64,000 nt of DNA. Origin: Flavobacteriales bacterium (GTDB taxonomy: Bacteria; Bacteroidota; Bacteroidia; Flavobacteriales_F; PHOS-HE28). Below the pieces are notes generated by a model, which saw only the letters and a program-made list of their open reading frames with translations, was not told the origin of the DNA and did not search any database. The position numbers and the translations under genes are program-made. The stretch lies in assembly GCA_026129465.1 (NCBI GenBank), contig JAHCIA010000001.1, positions 1,559,964-1,623,963 on the forward strand, in the 5' to 3' direction. Shown in pieces: positions 9,421-17,074 of the stretch (position 1 is its first letter; each line of letters begins with the position of its first letter).

Positions 9421-9650
9421 CCTGTTCGGTACCCGGGCCCGGTGTACCACGCCGTGGTTGTGGGTGGCCCGTGGCGGCTGCAACGGCGGGCTTCGCAGCG
9501 GGTTTTTCCGCCGCGCCCCCCTATTCCACCCGGAATAAATGGGCGCTTGCATCCTGCTGTTCAAGCCACCCGGCATCATTCCCTATGGATTATTGCATGC
9601 GCCACGGAATTACCGCCGGATCGCCCACTACGTACCGCCGTGCGGGTTCC

Positions 9651-9970
9651 CTCATCCGGCGGAAGGACCGATCCCTTTGATCACCTCCAGGCCCTCATCC
9701 GGCGAAAGGATCGACCACCATGGTCCAGGGAAGGCATTCATCCGGCGAAAGCTTCGATCGCCTTGATCCGGGGATGGCCCTCATCCGGCGAAAGGCTCGA
9801 TCGCCTTGGTCCGGGGAAGGCCCTCATCCGGCGAAGTGAACGATCGCCATGGTCATGTCAAGATCATCATCCGGCGCAAGGCCCGATGCACTTGATGAAG
9901 GGAAGGCTATCATCCACCCCAGGGATCGATCCCCGCGATCAATGGCCGGGCATCATCCGCCGGATCGGTG
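9651..9970. repeat. Tandem array of 43-bp degenerate repeats
   Basis: Seven head-to-tail units of exactly 43 bp start at 9651, 9694, 9737, 9780, 9823, 9866 and 9909, with a partial eighth from 9952. The first part of each unit (TCATCCGGCGAAAGG) is best conserved and the second part varies around TCGATCGCCTTGGTCCGGGGAAGGC. One further weak unit may precede the array. There are no spacers. The period is not a multiple of three, so the array is not coding. Confidence 0.85.
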
Positions 9971-10027
9971 CGCGGCCTGGCGGCTTCAGGCCTGGGAGCC
10001 ACCGGACTGTTGGGCCGCCTGCTGGTC

Positions 10028-10313
10028 CACACCTCCGCAGGGTCTCCTGAGGCACGAAGGGACCCTGCGCATAGGAACGCGGGAAGCCCACACCTCCGCA
10101 GGGTCTCCTGAGGCACGAAGGGACCCTGCGCATAGGAACGCGGGAAGCCCACACCTCCGCAGGGTCTCCTGAGGCACGAAGGGACCCTGCGCATAGGAAC
10201 GCGGGAAGCCTATCGGCAAAACCACGCAGACCCAGGGCGGAAGCTCCTATCATACAGAACGCAGGGTCCCTTCGGAGACCCTGCGGAGGTTCAGAGACCC
10301 TGCGGAGGTTCAG
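10028..10313. repeat. Three tandem 61-bp units, the last continuing as a full 145-bp inverted-repeat element
   Basis: Units at 10028-10088, 10089-10149 and 10150-10210 are identical or nearly so. The third continues as the complete 145-bp element (10150-10294) also found at 6836-6980, with perfect 17-bp terminal inverted repeats. A further 19-bp copy of the right end (10295-10313) follows. One arm has therefore been amplified in tandem, as expected from slippage or repeated insertion. Confidence 0.85.
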
Positions 10314-10323
10314 CCCGGCGGCT

Positions 10324-10659
10324 TCAGGCCAGGGAGCCACCGGACTGTTGGGCCGCCTGCTGGTCCTCGCCGCCGGGTGGTGGCGGGTGGTGGTGCACCA
10401 CCTGTATGCGGGGCATGCTGCCCAGCAGGTCGGTGAAGTCGGACAGCTCGCGGCCCAGCAGCCGCGCCATGTCCTGCATCTGCAGAAAGGTGGGCTCGCC
10501 CAGGCCCTTTTCCCATTTGCACACCTGGCCCTGCGACACGCCCGCCTCGGCGCCCACATGGTCCTGCGTAAGCCCGCGCGCCACGCGGAACAGTTGCAAC
10601 CGCCTGCCCAGGGCCACCCGCAATTGCTTGCGCCGTTCGCTCGCACGTCCGCTGGTCAT
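10324..10659 (-). CDS. XRE-family helix-turn-helix regulator
   Basis: This 111-aa protein has a Cro/C1-type helix-turn-helix (about residues 12-70): LRVALGRRLQLFRVARG, LTQDHVGAEAGVSQGQVCKWEKG, and LLGRELSDF. The C-terminal tail is His/Pro- and Gln-rich. I place the start at the ATG at 10659. A perfect 8-bp inverted repeat lies about 35 bp upstream and could be its operator. It is divergent from the restriction operon that begins at 10920, so it may control it, like the C proteins of other restriction systems. The last ~50 bp of this gene are duplicated at 9979-10028. Confidence 0.8.
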   Translation of the reverse strand: MTSGRASERRKQLRVALGRRLQLFRVARGLTQDHVGAEAGVSQGQVCKWEKGLGEPTFLQMQDMARLLGRELSDFTDLLGSMPRIQVVHHHPPPPGGEDQQAAQQSGGSLA

Positions 10660-10693
10660 GGGTGCCAACGTAGGGCCACCGCACAAACGCCAC

Positions 10694-10713
10694 AATACCC
10701 TCACCAGGGTATT
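10694..10713. promoter_or_regulatory. Candidate operator (perfect 8-bp inverted repeat)
   Basis: AATACCCT, a 4-bp spacer, then AGGGTATT form a perfect dyad between the XRE gene start (10659) and hsdM start (10920). Spacing and symmetry fit a binding site for a dimeric Cro-like regulator. Binding by the adjacent XRE protein is inferred. Confidence 0.5.
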
Positions 10714-10919
10714 TTTCCGGCTTGCCCTTACGCACAGCGCCCCCCGCAGCGCAAGTTGCGGGTTGGGCGGCCTTGCGCTTTGTGGCGTGTCCGCAGTGCT
10801 ACCGGGCTGTCGCGCTCATCCATCGGTGCGCTTGCCCTACTGTGCTTTTTCACCATGCCATGCCATTTTCCCGCCCGGGCCGGTATGCGGGCGGTGCATG
10901 ATCGCTATTTTGAGCCGCC

Positions 10920-12938
10920 ATGTGGAACGAAGAACAAGTGAAGGAGCACGAGGAATTGCTGCTGACCATGCTGCGGAAGCAAGGCAGCGTGGGCGAAGCC
11001 AGGGCCATGGGCGGCCTGGGCATCACCAAGGAGCAATACGCCACCCTGAAGGAACGCCTGCTGCACAAAGGCCTGGCCGAACGCGGCCGGGGCCGGGGCG
11101 GGCCATTGGTGTGGAAGGCGGAGGCCGCGAAGGTGGCCGCAGGCCAGGAGGCCATTGAGCCCAAAGCCGGCAACCCGGCAGCCCGGGCGCCAGCAAGCCG
11201 CGCAGCGGAAAAGCCTGCAGGCCCACAGGCCCATGGCCAGGAGGCCTCCAAGCCCACAGGCCGAAAAGCCAAAGGCCCAAAAGCCCCGGTAGAAGAGCCC
11301 ATCGAAAAGCAGCTCTGGCGCGCCGCCGACAAGCTGCGCAAGAACATCGACGCCGCCGAGTACAAGCACATCGTGCTCGGCCTCGTCTTCCTCAAGTACA
11401 TCAGCGATGCCTTCGTGGAACTGTACTCCACCCTGAAGGCGGGCGAGGGCGAGTACGCCGGGGCCGACCCCGAGGACAAGGACGAGTACAAGGCGGAGAA
11501 CGTCTTCTTCGTGCCGCCCGGCGCGCGGTGGAGCTTCCTGCAAAGCCACGCCAAGCAGCCCACCATCGGCAAAACGGTGGATGAGGCCATGGACGCCATC
11601 GAGCGGGAGAACGACTCGCTGAAGGGCGTGCTGCCCAAGGTGTACGCCCGGCAGAACCTGGACCCCACCAGCCTCGGCGGCCTCATCGACCTCATCGGCA
11701 ACATCGCCCTGGGCGATGCCAAGAGCCGCAGCGCCGACGTGCTGGGCCACGTGTTCGAGTACTTCCTGGGCGAGTTCGCGCTGGCCGAAGGCAAGAAGGG
11801 CGGCCAGTTCTACACCCCACGCTCCGTGGTGGAACTGCTGGTGAGGATGCTGGAGCCGTACAAGGGCCGCGTCTTCGATCCCTGCTGCGGCAGCGGCGGC
11901 ATGTTCGTGCAATCCGAAAAGTTCGTCACCGAGCACCAGGGCAAGGTCAACGACATCTCCATCTACGGGCAGGAGAGCAACCAGACCACCTGGCGGCTGG
12001 CCAGGATGAACCTCGCCATCCGCGGGTTGGACAGCTCGCAGGTGAAGTGGAACAGCGAGGGCTCCTTCCTCAACGATGCGCACAAGGACCTGAAGGCCGA
12101 CTACATCATCGCCAACCCGCCCTTCAACGTGAGCGACTGGAGCGGCGACCTCCTGCGCACCGACGGCCGCTGGCAATACGGCGTGCCGCCCGTGGGCAAC
12201 GCCAACTTCGCGTGGATGCAGCACTTCATCCACCACCTCGGCCCCGGCGGGCAGGCGGGCGTGGTGCTGAGCAAGGGCGCCCTCACCAGCAAGAGCGGCG
12301 GCGAGGGCGAGATCCGCAAGGCCATGGTGGAAGCGGGCCTCATCGATTGCATCGTGAACCTGCCCGCCAAATTGTTCTTGAACACGCAAATACCGGCCTC
12401 TTTGTGGTTCATGAGCAGGAACAGGGCGAACGGCAAATTCCGGAACCGCACCAACGAGATCCTCTTTATTGACGCGCGGCACCTGGGCCACCTGGTGAAC
12501 CGCCGCACGCGCGAGTTCAGCGCGGAGGACATCAACACCATTGCGGAGACCTACCACAACTGGCGCAATCCCGGAGGGGCACCCGAAGGCCGCATTCAAT
12601 TCCCCTCCTCCGGAGGGGTGGCCGAAGGCCGGGGTGGTCATACCACCACACCAACGAATAGCACCACCCCGCCCGTTGGGCACCCCTCCAAGGGAGGGGA
12701 ATTGGAATACCGGGATATCCCCGGCTTCTGCTGCGCCGCCCCCATCTCCCGCGTACGCGAGTTGGATTACGTGCTCACCCCCGGCCGCTACGTGGGCCTG
12801 GCCGAGGAAGAGGACGACTTCGTGTTCGCCGAGCGCTTCGAGGCGCTGCAAGCCGAGTTCGCCGCGCAGTTGCAGGAAGAGGCCGAGCTGAACAGCGCCA
12901 TCCTGAAGAACCTGAAAAGAGTGAAGGTCGATGGGTGA
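10920..12938 (+). CDS. hsdM: Type I restriction-modification DNA methyltransferase subunit HsdM, with N-terminal extension and in-frame repeat
   Basis: This 672-aa adenine-N6 methyltransferase subunit has an HsdM N-terminal helical domain ([19 protein letters not shown], from about residue 124), the SAM motif [10 protein letters not shown] (about 320) and catalytic NPPF (about 400). Two features are unusual. Residues 1-66 resemble a winged helix ([33 protein letters not shown]), joined by an Ala/Pro/Lys-rich linker (67-122). Residues about 551-595 are repeat-derived, splitting the conserved 'WRNP...DIPGFC' region. The gene leads the defence operon and overlaps hsdS by 8 bp. Confidence 0.93.
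   Translation: MWNEEQVKEHEELLLTMLRKQGSVGEARAMGGLGITKEQYATLKERLLHKGLAERGRGRGGPLVWKAEAAKVAAGQEAIEPKAGNPAARAPASRAAEKPAGPQAHGQEASKPTGRKAKGPKAPVEEPIEKQLWRAADKLRKNIDAAEYKHIVLGLVFLKYISDAFVELYSTLKAGEGEYAGADPEDKDEYKAENVFFVPPGARWSFLQSHAKQPTIGKTVDEAMDAIERENDSLKGVLPKVYARQNLDPTSLGGLIDLIGNIALGDAKSRSADVLGHVFEYFLGEFALAEGKKGGQFYTPRSVVELLVRMLEPYKGRVFDPCCGSGGMFVQSEKFVTEHQGKVNDISIYGQESNQTTWRLARMNLAIRGLDSSQVKWNSEGSFLNDAHKDLKADYIIANPPFNVSDWSGDLLRTDGRWQYGVPPVGNANFAWMQHFIHHLGPGGQAGVVLSKGALTSKSGGEGEIRKAMVEAGLIDCIVNLPAKLFLNTQIPASLWFMSRNRANGKFRNRTNEILFIDARHLGHLVNRRTREFSAEDINTIAETYHNWRNPGGAPEGRIQFPSSGGVAEGRGGHTTTPTNSTTPPVGHPSKGGELEYRDIPGFCCAAPISRVRELDYVLTPGRYVGLAEEEDDFVFAERFEALQAEFAAQLQEEAELNSAILKNLKRVKVDG
12597..12704. 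repeat. 108-bp palindromic element inserted in frame in hsdM
   Basis: The ends are perfect 12-bp inverted repeats, CAATTCCCCTCC and GGAGGGGAATTG. The inside has sub-palindromes (CCTCCGGAGG, GGCCGAAGGCC). The element is 36 codons long, has no stop in the hsdM frame, and is preceded by a degenerate partial unit (12571-12596). The same repeat type flanks the DUF559 segment in hsdR. Confidence 0.85.
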
Positions 12939-14064
12939 GTGGAAGGAATACCAGCTAGATGAATTAGCATCCGTTACTGGAGGCAAGAGGCTTCCGTTAG
13001 GTGCATTCCTGACTGATATGCCGACCGGCCATCCTTACATACGGACACGGGATCTTGCCGGGAACAAGGTCGACGTGAATGCGCTACAGTTCGTGCCAGA
13101 TGACGTCTTTCCCCACATCAAGCAGTACATCGTAACCGCTGGCGATATCATAGTTTCTGTGGTTGGCACTATTGGTCTCTGTGCAATGATCCCTGAAGAG
13201 TTGCACAATGCAAGTCTTACGGAGAACTGCAATAGGATATCCGCCTTCAAGACCTCATTGGTAAGCCCTGAATACCTCTTCTTCTATCTGACAGGAAGTG
13301 TGGGTCAGGATGAACTGAGGCAACGCACAGTTGGTTCAACCCAGCCCAAGTTGCCTATGTACAATCTCAGGGAGATGCCGATACTTCTTCCCCCTGTTGT
13401 CGAGCAACGCGCCATCGCCTCGGTGCTCAGCAGCCTGGATGCCAAGATCGATCTGCTGCACCGGCAGAACAAGACCTTGGAGGCCATGGCGGAGGCGCTG
13501 TTCAGGCAGTGGTTCGTGGAGGAGGCGGAGGAGGGGTGGGAGGAAAGGACCGTAGCTGACCTTGCCGATGTCACTAGTGGAAAGCGCCCGCTGGAACGCT
13601 TCGCATTCCCAACCAGCGATGCACGAGTGCCAGTATGGGGCGGCAATGGCCCAATGGCCTACACGCGAGAAGCACTTGTTGATTCTGACGTTCTTCTAAC
13701 CGGAAGAGTTGGGACACTCGGTTCCATCTTCAGGATCAACACTCCGATTTGGCCTTCCGACAATACGCTTCTACTGACAGCACGTAGACCGGAGGCAAAG
13801 GAGTTTCTATTCCAGCAACTCAGGAGCATCGACTTTGCTCAACTCAATCGAGGCTCGACACAACCGTTGCTTACACAGTCAGATTTGAAAGCACAGTCCT
13901 TTCCGATGCCACCCGACGAACTGCTGCTGAGATACCACGAGATCTCGCGTGACTTGTACGCAAGGGTGGATGCCAACCTGAAAGCAGTCCAAACCCTCAC
14001 CACGCTCCGCGACACGCTGCTGCCGAAGCTGATGAGCGGGGAGGTGAGGGTGGATGAGCAATAG
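12931..14064 (+). CDS. hsdS: Type I restriction-modification specificity subunit HsdS
   Basis: This 377-aa protein has two target-recognition domains: one at about residues 1-150 ([18 protein letters not shown] start), the second at about 205-350 ([17 protein letters not shown] start). Each is followed by a helical spacer ([39 protein letters not shown] in the middle; [26 protein letters not shown] at the end). HsdS picks the bipartite recognition site for methylation and cleavage. The recognition domains are more AT-rich than the spacers, suggesting exchange by recombination. It overlaps hsdM by 8 bp. Confidence 0.92.
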   Translation: MGEWKEYQLDELASVTGGKRLPLGAFLTDMPTGHPYIRTRDLAGNKVDVNALQFVPDDVFPHIKQYIVTAGDIIVSVVGTIGLCAMIPEELHNASLTENCNRISAFKTSLVSPEYLFFYLTGSVGQDELRQRTVGSTQPKLPMYNLREMPILLPPVVEQRAIASVLSSLDAKIDLLHRQNKTLEAMAEALFRQWFVEEAEEGWEERTVADLADVTSGKRPLERFAFPTSDARVPVWGGNGPMAYTREALVDSDVLLTGRVGTLGSIFRINTPIWPSDNTLLLTARRPEAKEFLFQQLRSIDFAQLNRGSTQPLLTQSDLKAQSFPMPPDELLLRYHEISRDLYARVDANLKAVQTLTTLRDTLLPKLMSGEVRVDEQ

Positions 14065-14091
14065 GGAATAAGACCAACCGCAATAGAACTC

Positions 14092-14838
14092 ATGGGACAG
14101 AAGTTTCACGGAACATTAGAGGACCTTCAAAGCGCTGTTGCTGGCACGGGAATAAAAGGGCAGTGGAAGGCTGAGGAAAATGGGAAGCACTCCTACAAGT
14201 CCATAACCGGAGGCGTGCTGAATTGGTGGAGCACGAACGGCACGCTCATGTACCAGGGCACAAAAGATGGTAAAGAAGCATTGGAAGCTGCTGTCAATGA
14301 AAGGCTACTCCAAGGTGATGCAGCCATGATGACGGTATCCAGCACATCCAACCAAGTAGTGAAGCAACGGCAGATCTTCATTGTTCATGGGCACGATAAG
14401 GCCGCACGGCAAGAGTTGGAATTGTCCTTGTTACGCATGGGCTTACAACCGTTCATCTTGGTCAATACCGCTGGTGGGGGCAAGACCATCATTGAGGCGC
14501 TTGAAGGGAAGATCGGAAAAGACTTCACATCGGATTTCGGCATTGTCTTGCTCACGCCAGATGATGTTGGATACAGCCAGGAGGATGGTGCAACTGCCGC
14601 CCAGCCTCGCGCACGACAGAATGTGATTCTGGAAACAGGAATGATACTCTCTTCGCTCACACGGCAAAGAATGGCATTGGTGGTCAAGGGCAAAGTCGAA
14701 CTGCCTTCCGACCTGCAAGGTGTGATAAGAATAGAGTACAAGGAACATATAAGTGAGGTCGTTCCGCGCATCGTTGAGCGCCTGCGCGAAGCGGGCTTCG
14801 ATATCGACGCAGACGCGATGGCGCGCGCAACCGCCTGA
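14092..14838 (+). CDS. TIR-like nucleotide-binding (CAP12/PF10137-type) effector protein
   Basis: This 248-aa protein has a C-terminal TIR-like domain (about residues 92-235): IFIVHGHDKAARQELELSLL, GGGKTIIEALE, FGIVLLTPDDVGYS, and ARQNVILETGM with the glutamate equivalent to the catalytic residue of NAD-cleaving TIR domains. The N-terminal ~75 residues form a small domain (GKHSYKSITGGVLNWWST, LMYQGTKDGK) also seen on similar proteins and possibly nucleic-acid binding. Family members in CBASS and Pycsar deplete NAD to abort infection. Here it sits 27 bp behind hsdS inside a type I operon, so I infer a back-up effector triggered when restriction fails. Activity is not shown by sequence alone. 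Confidence 0.82.
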   Translation: MGQKFHGTLEDLQSAVAGTGIKGQWKAEENGKHSYKSITGGVLNWWSTNGTLMYQGTKDGKEALEAAVNERLLQGDAAMMTVSSTSNQVVKQRQIFIVHGHDKAARQELELSLLRMGLQPFILVNTAGGGKTIIEALEGKIGKDFTSDFGIVLLTPDDVGYSQEDGATAAQPRARQNVILETGMILSSLTRQRMALVVKGKVELPSDLQGVIRIEYKEHISEVVPRIVERLREAGFDIDADAMARATA

Positions 14839-14856
14839 GCCAATTGAATCGAACCC

Positions 14857-16146
14857 ATGGCCAAGCAGCGCTCGAACCCCAAGCAAGCAGCCTTTCTCGC
14901 TTTCCTGAAGCGAATGGAGCAGACCGGTGCCGAGTTCTCCATGGAGGACATTGCCGCCAACACCGGTTATCCACTGAAGGGTACGGTGAAGGCGAAGATG
15001 AGCCGCAATGAATGGGACGCCGTTCTCGAACGCCGCACGAACGGGAAGTTCAAGGCCAAGGGCGTGAAGGGCTTGAGCTTGGAACAATTCGCGCAACGGC
15101 TAAGCACGAAGAAGGGAGGCCAATCGTTAGTTGCCTCGCCATACCTCTCGCAGAGCTATCGACTGCTCAAACAGGCCAAGGACAACTTCGTTCTGTCTCT
15201 TGAACTGTACAATCGCCCATCGCTCGAGAACCGCTTTCAGGCATTCACGATGCTCCATTGCGCGGCCTGGGAACACATGCTGAAAGGGATACTCAGCAAC
15301 AGTGCCGGAGAAGATTCGATATTCACGTCCAAAGCCACCGGACACACGAAGGGACTTGAACAGTGTGCAGCAGAGGTTCTTGGTCCTGGATCCAAGCAAT
15401 ACCAGAACCTCAAGAAGTTGATCGACCTGCGCAACATGTCCACCCATTTGCTCTTGCCGGAACTGGGTGGTGCGTATGGCCCCATTTTTCAGGCCGCGGT
15501 GATCAACTTCCTCAATACATGGAAGGCAAACACCACAATGGAGCTATTGCCAGCCAGCGAGGTCGGCATGCTCACGCTCGTGACCGGCATTGGCAAGCCT
15601 ACTTCCATTTCGCTGGAACAGAAGTACGGCCCGCAGTTGAGCAAGGTCCTTTCCGCGCATATCGCCGGAGTAGATGAAGAGATCCTGAACAACGAGCGCA
15701 GTGAGTTCGCCATTGAACTGAAACACAGTGTGGTGTTCGGCAAGAAAGGGGAATCCCACTTCACCATTGAGGAGCTACTGGATGGGAAGGAGCGCATCAA
15801 GATCGAGAAGGTGATCAGCGATCATGAGGATGAGCTGTTGCCGAAGATGGTGATCGACAAGGTCAATGACATCATCAAGACAGCGATCAGTGAAGCCGAT
15901 AGAAAGGAGATCTTCTCCTATTCAGGCAAAGGCCAAGTGCTGATGAACCGGAACGACTGGGATGCCATCTGCGCTGATCAGAAGTGGAAGAAGGGCAAGA
16001 ACAAGTTTCATCGTAGCCACGGACCGATCAATCAGGGCACGTTCACGGTGGAGTGTATCCATTGGATCGTGGACATGTTCAAGAAGGACAAGGGCTACTT
16101 GGCCAGGGTGAAGAAGAAGTATGTTCAGGCAAGGAAACGGAAATGA
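14857..16146 (+). CDS. DUF3644-type defence-island protein
   Basis: This 429-aa protein carries, at about residues 115-200, the helical pattern NRPSLENRFQAFTMLHCAAWE followed by LIDLRNMSTHLL, which I assign to DUF3644. The N- and C-terminal regions contain a related module: SRNEWDAVLERRTNGKFKA near residue 50 and NRNDWDAICADQKWKKGKNKF near 370. The function of DUF3644 is unknown; it occurs near restriction and abortive-infection genes. Composition is AT-richer than the host genes. It lies 18 bp after the TIR gene, and its stop forms an ATGA overlap with a truncated copy of the start of the four-helix-bundle gene. Confidence 0.65.
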   Translation: MAKQRSNPKQAAFLAFLKRMEQTGAEFSMEDIAANTGYPLKGTVKAKMSRNEWDAVLERRTNGKFKAKGVKGLSLEQFAQRLSTKKGGQSLVASPYLSQSYRLLKQAKDNFVLSLELYNRPSLENRFQAFTMLHCAAWEHMLKGILSNSAGEDSIFTSKATGHTKGLEQCAAEVLGPGSKQYQNLKKLIDLRNMSTHLLLPELGGAYGPIFQAAVINFLNTWKANTTMELLPASEVGMLTLVTGIGKPTSISLEQKYGPQLSKVLSAHIAGVDEEILNNERSEFAIELKHSVVFGKKGESHFTIEELLDGKERIKIEKVISDHEDELLPKMVIDKVNDIIKTAISEADRKEIFSYSGKGQVLMNRNDWDAICADQKWKKGKNKFHRSHGPINQGTFTVECIHWIVDMFKKDKGYLARVKKKYVQARKRK

Positions 16147-16289
16147 CCCCCGCGCCCCCCGACAGCACCGAAGGCCCCGGCCGCCTGCGTCTGCCGTACG
16201 GCAGATTCCGCAAGCTGCGCGCCTTCCAGACCATCCCGGTGATGCCATGCGCCCGCCAAGCCCGAACTTCACGCCTGTGGAACTGCTAA
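16143..16289 (+). pseudogene. Truncated duplicate of the 5' end of the four-helix-bundle suffix gene
   Basis: The first 101 bp (16143-16243) match 17071-17168 closely, including the ATGA junction with the preceding gene. The peptide starts MTPAPPDSTEGPGRLR and keeps FRKLRAFQT, then leaves the family and ends after 48 codons, overlapping the fic start in another frame. It is best read as a remnant left when fic entered the operon between two copies of this gene start. Confidence 0.75.
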
Positions 16290-17074
16290 GCCCCAACTAC
16301 CTGCCCGCCTACCGCGCCCAACTGGACGTGGCGCTGGACCATGCCCTGGCCCAACTGAGCGAGGCGGTCAACACCGGCTCGGGGGCCGGTGCAGGTTCAG
16401 GTTCTGGCGAGCTCATGCGCCTGTATGAGAGCGCCGTGTTCAGCAGCCAGATCGAAGGCAGCAAGGTCACCTTGAACATCTTCAAGCAGACCATGGAGGC
16501 GGCCGGTGACCGCCCGAAACCGCGCGATGTGCAGGAGGTGTACGATCTGGTGCGCGCCTACCAGTTCGCACAGGCGCATCCCCTGGACCTGGCCAACCTG
16601 CTACAGGCCCATGGCATCTTGGCCGAACTGTTGGTACACGCCAACGACCGTGGTGCTTGGCGCACCAAAGGCGTGAAGGTGGGCAACGCCTTTGTCACGG
16701 TATACATGGCGGCGCATCAGCAGTTGGTGCCCGGCCTCATGCAGCAGCTCATGGATGAGGTGGCGGCGCTCAACGCACGCATGCTGACCACCGAGGAGGC
16801 CTTCTACTACGCCGCTCTGCTGCACCTGGCCTTCGTGAAGATCCACCCCTTTGTGGATGGCAACGGCCGCACAGGCCGTCTGCTGGAGAAGTGGTTCCTC
16901 GCGCAGCACCTGGGCCGCATCGCATGGAGCATACGCAGCGAGCAGTTCTACATCCGCAACCTGGACGCCTGCTACGACACCCTCGCCGCCATGGGTCCCG
17001 ATTGGGGCGCACTCCAATGGGACCAGTGCATCCCTTTCCTCTTGCTGCTCCCCAAAGGCCTGCGGCAGAAATGA
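16247..17074 (+). CDS. Fic-family AMP-transferase (class II, self-inhibited)
   Basis: This 275-aa protein has the Fic signature HPFVDGNGRTGR at about residues 200-211, with catalytic His and the GNGR anion-binding loop intact. An N-terminal inhibitory helix motif SSQIEG (about 65-70; pattern S/T-x3-E-G/N) indicates a class II enzyme held inactive by its own glutamate. Fic proteins transfer AMP to target hydroxyls; when free of inhibition they can stop growth. A Gly/Ser-rich run (TGSGAGAGSGSGE) lies before the helix. The stop overlaps the next start (ATGA), and both sides of the gene carry copies of the four-helix-bundle gene start. The target is unknown. Confidence 0.9.
   Translation: MRPPSPNFTPVELLSPNYLPAYRAQLDVALDHALAQLSEAVNTGSGAGAGSGSGELMRLYESAVFSSQIEGSKVTLNIFKQTMEAAGDRPKPRDVQEVYDLVRAYQFAQAHPLDLANLLQAHGILAELLVHANDRGAWRTKGVKVGNAFVTVYMAAHQQLVPGLMQQLMDEVAALNARMLTTEEAFYYAALLHLAFVKIHPFVDGNGRTGRLLEKWFLAQHLGRIAWSIRSEQFYIRNLDACYDTLAAMGPDWGALQWDQCIPFLLLLPKGLRQK

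Larger units (their letters stand above)
9421..10323. other. About 900 bp without a gene; filled with repeats
   Basis: No credible coding frame is present; short open frames here simply read through repeats. The contents are a 43-bp tandem repeat array (9651-9970), a second copy of the end of the XRE gene (9979-10028) and a tandem array of a 61-bp repeat that runs into a 145-bp inverted-repeat element (10028-10313). Confidence 0.7.

Noticed and set aside
9651..10313. CRISPR array
   Set aside because: Units are contiguous (43 bp and 61 bp periods) with no unique spacers and no cas genes nearby.
14092..14838. CBASS or Pycsar operon
   Set aside because: The TIR-like effector is present but no CD-NTase or Pycsar cyclase is encoded in the window.
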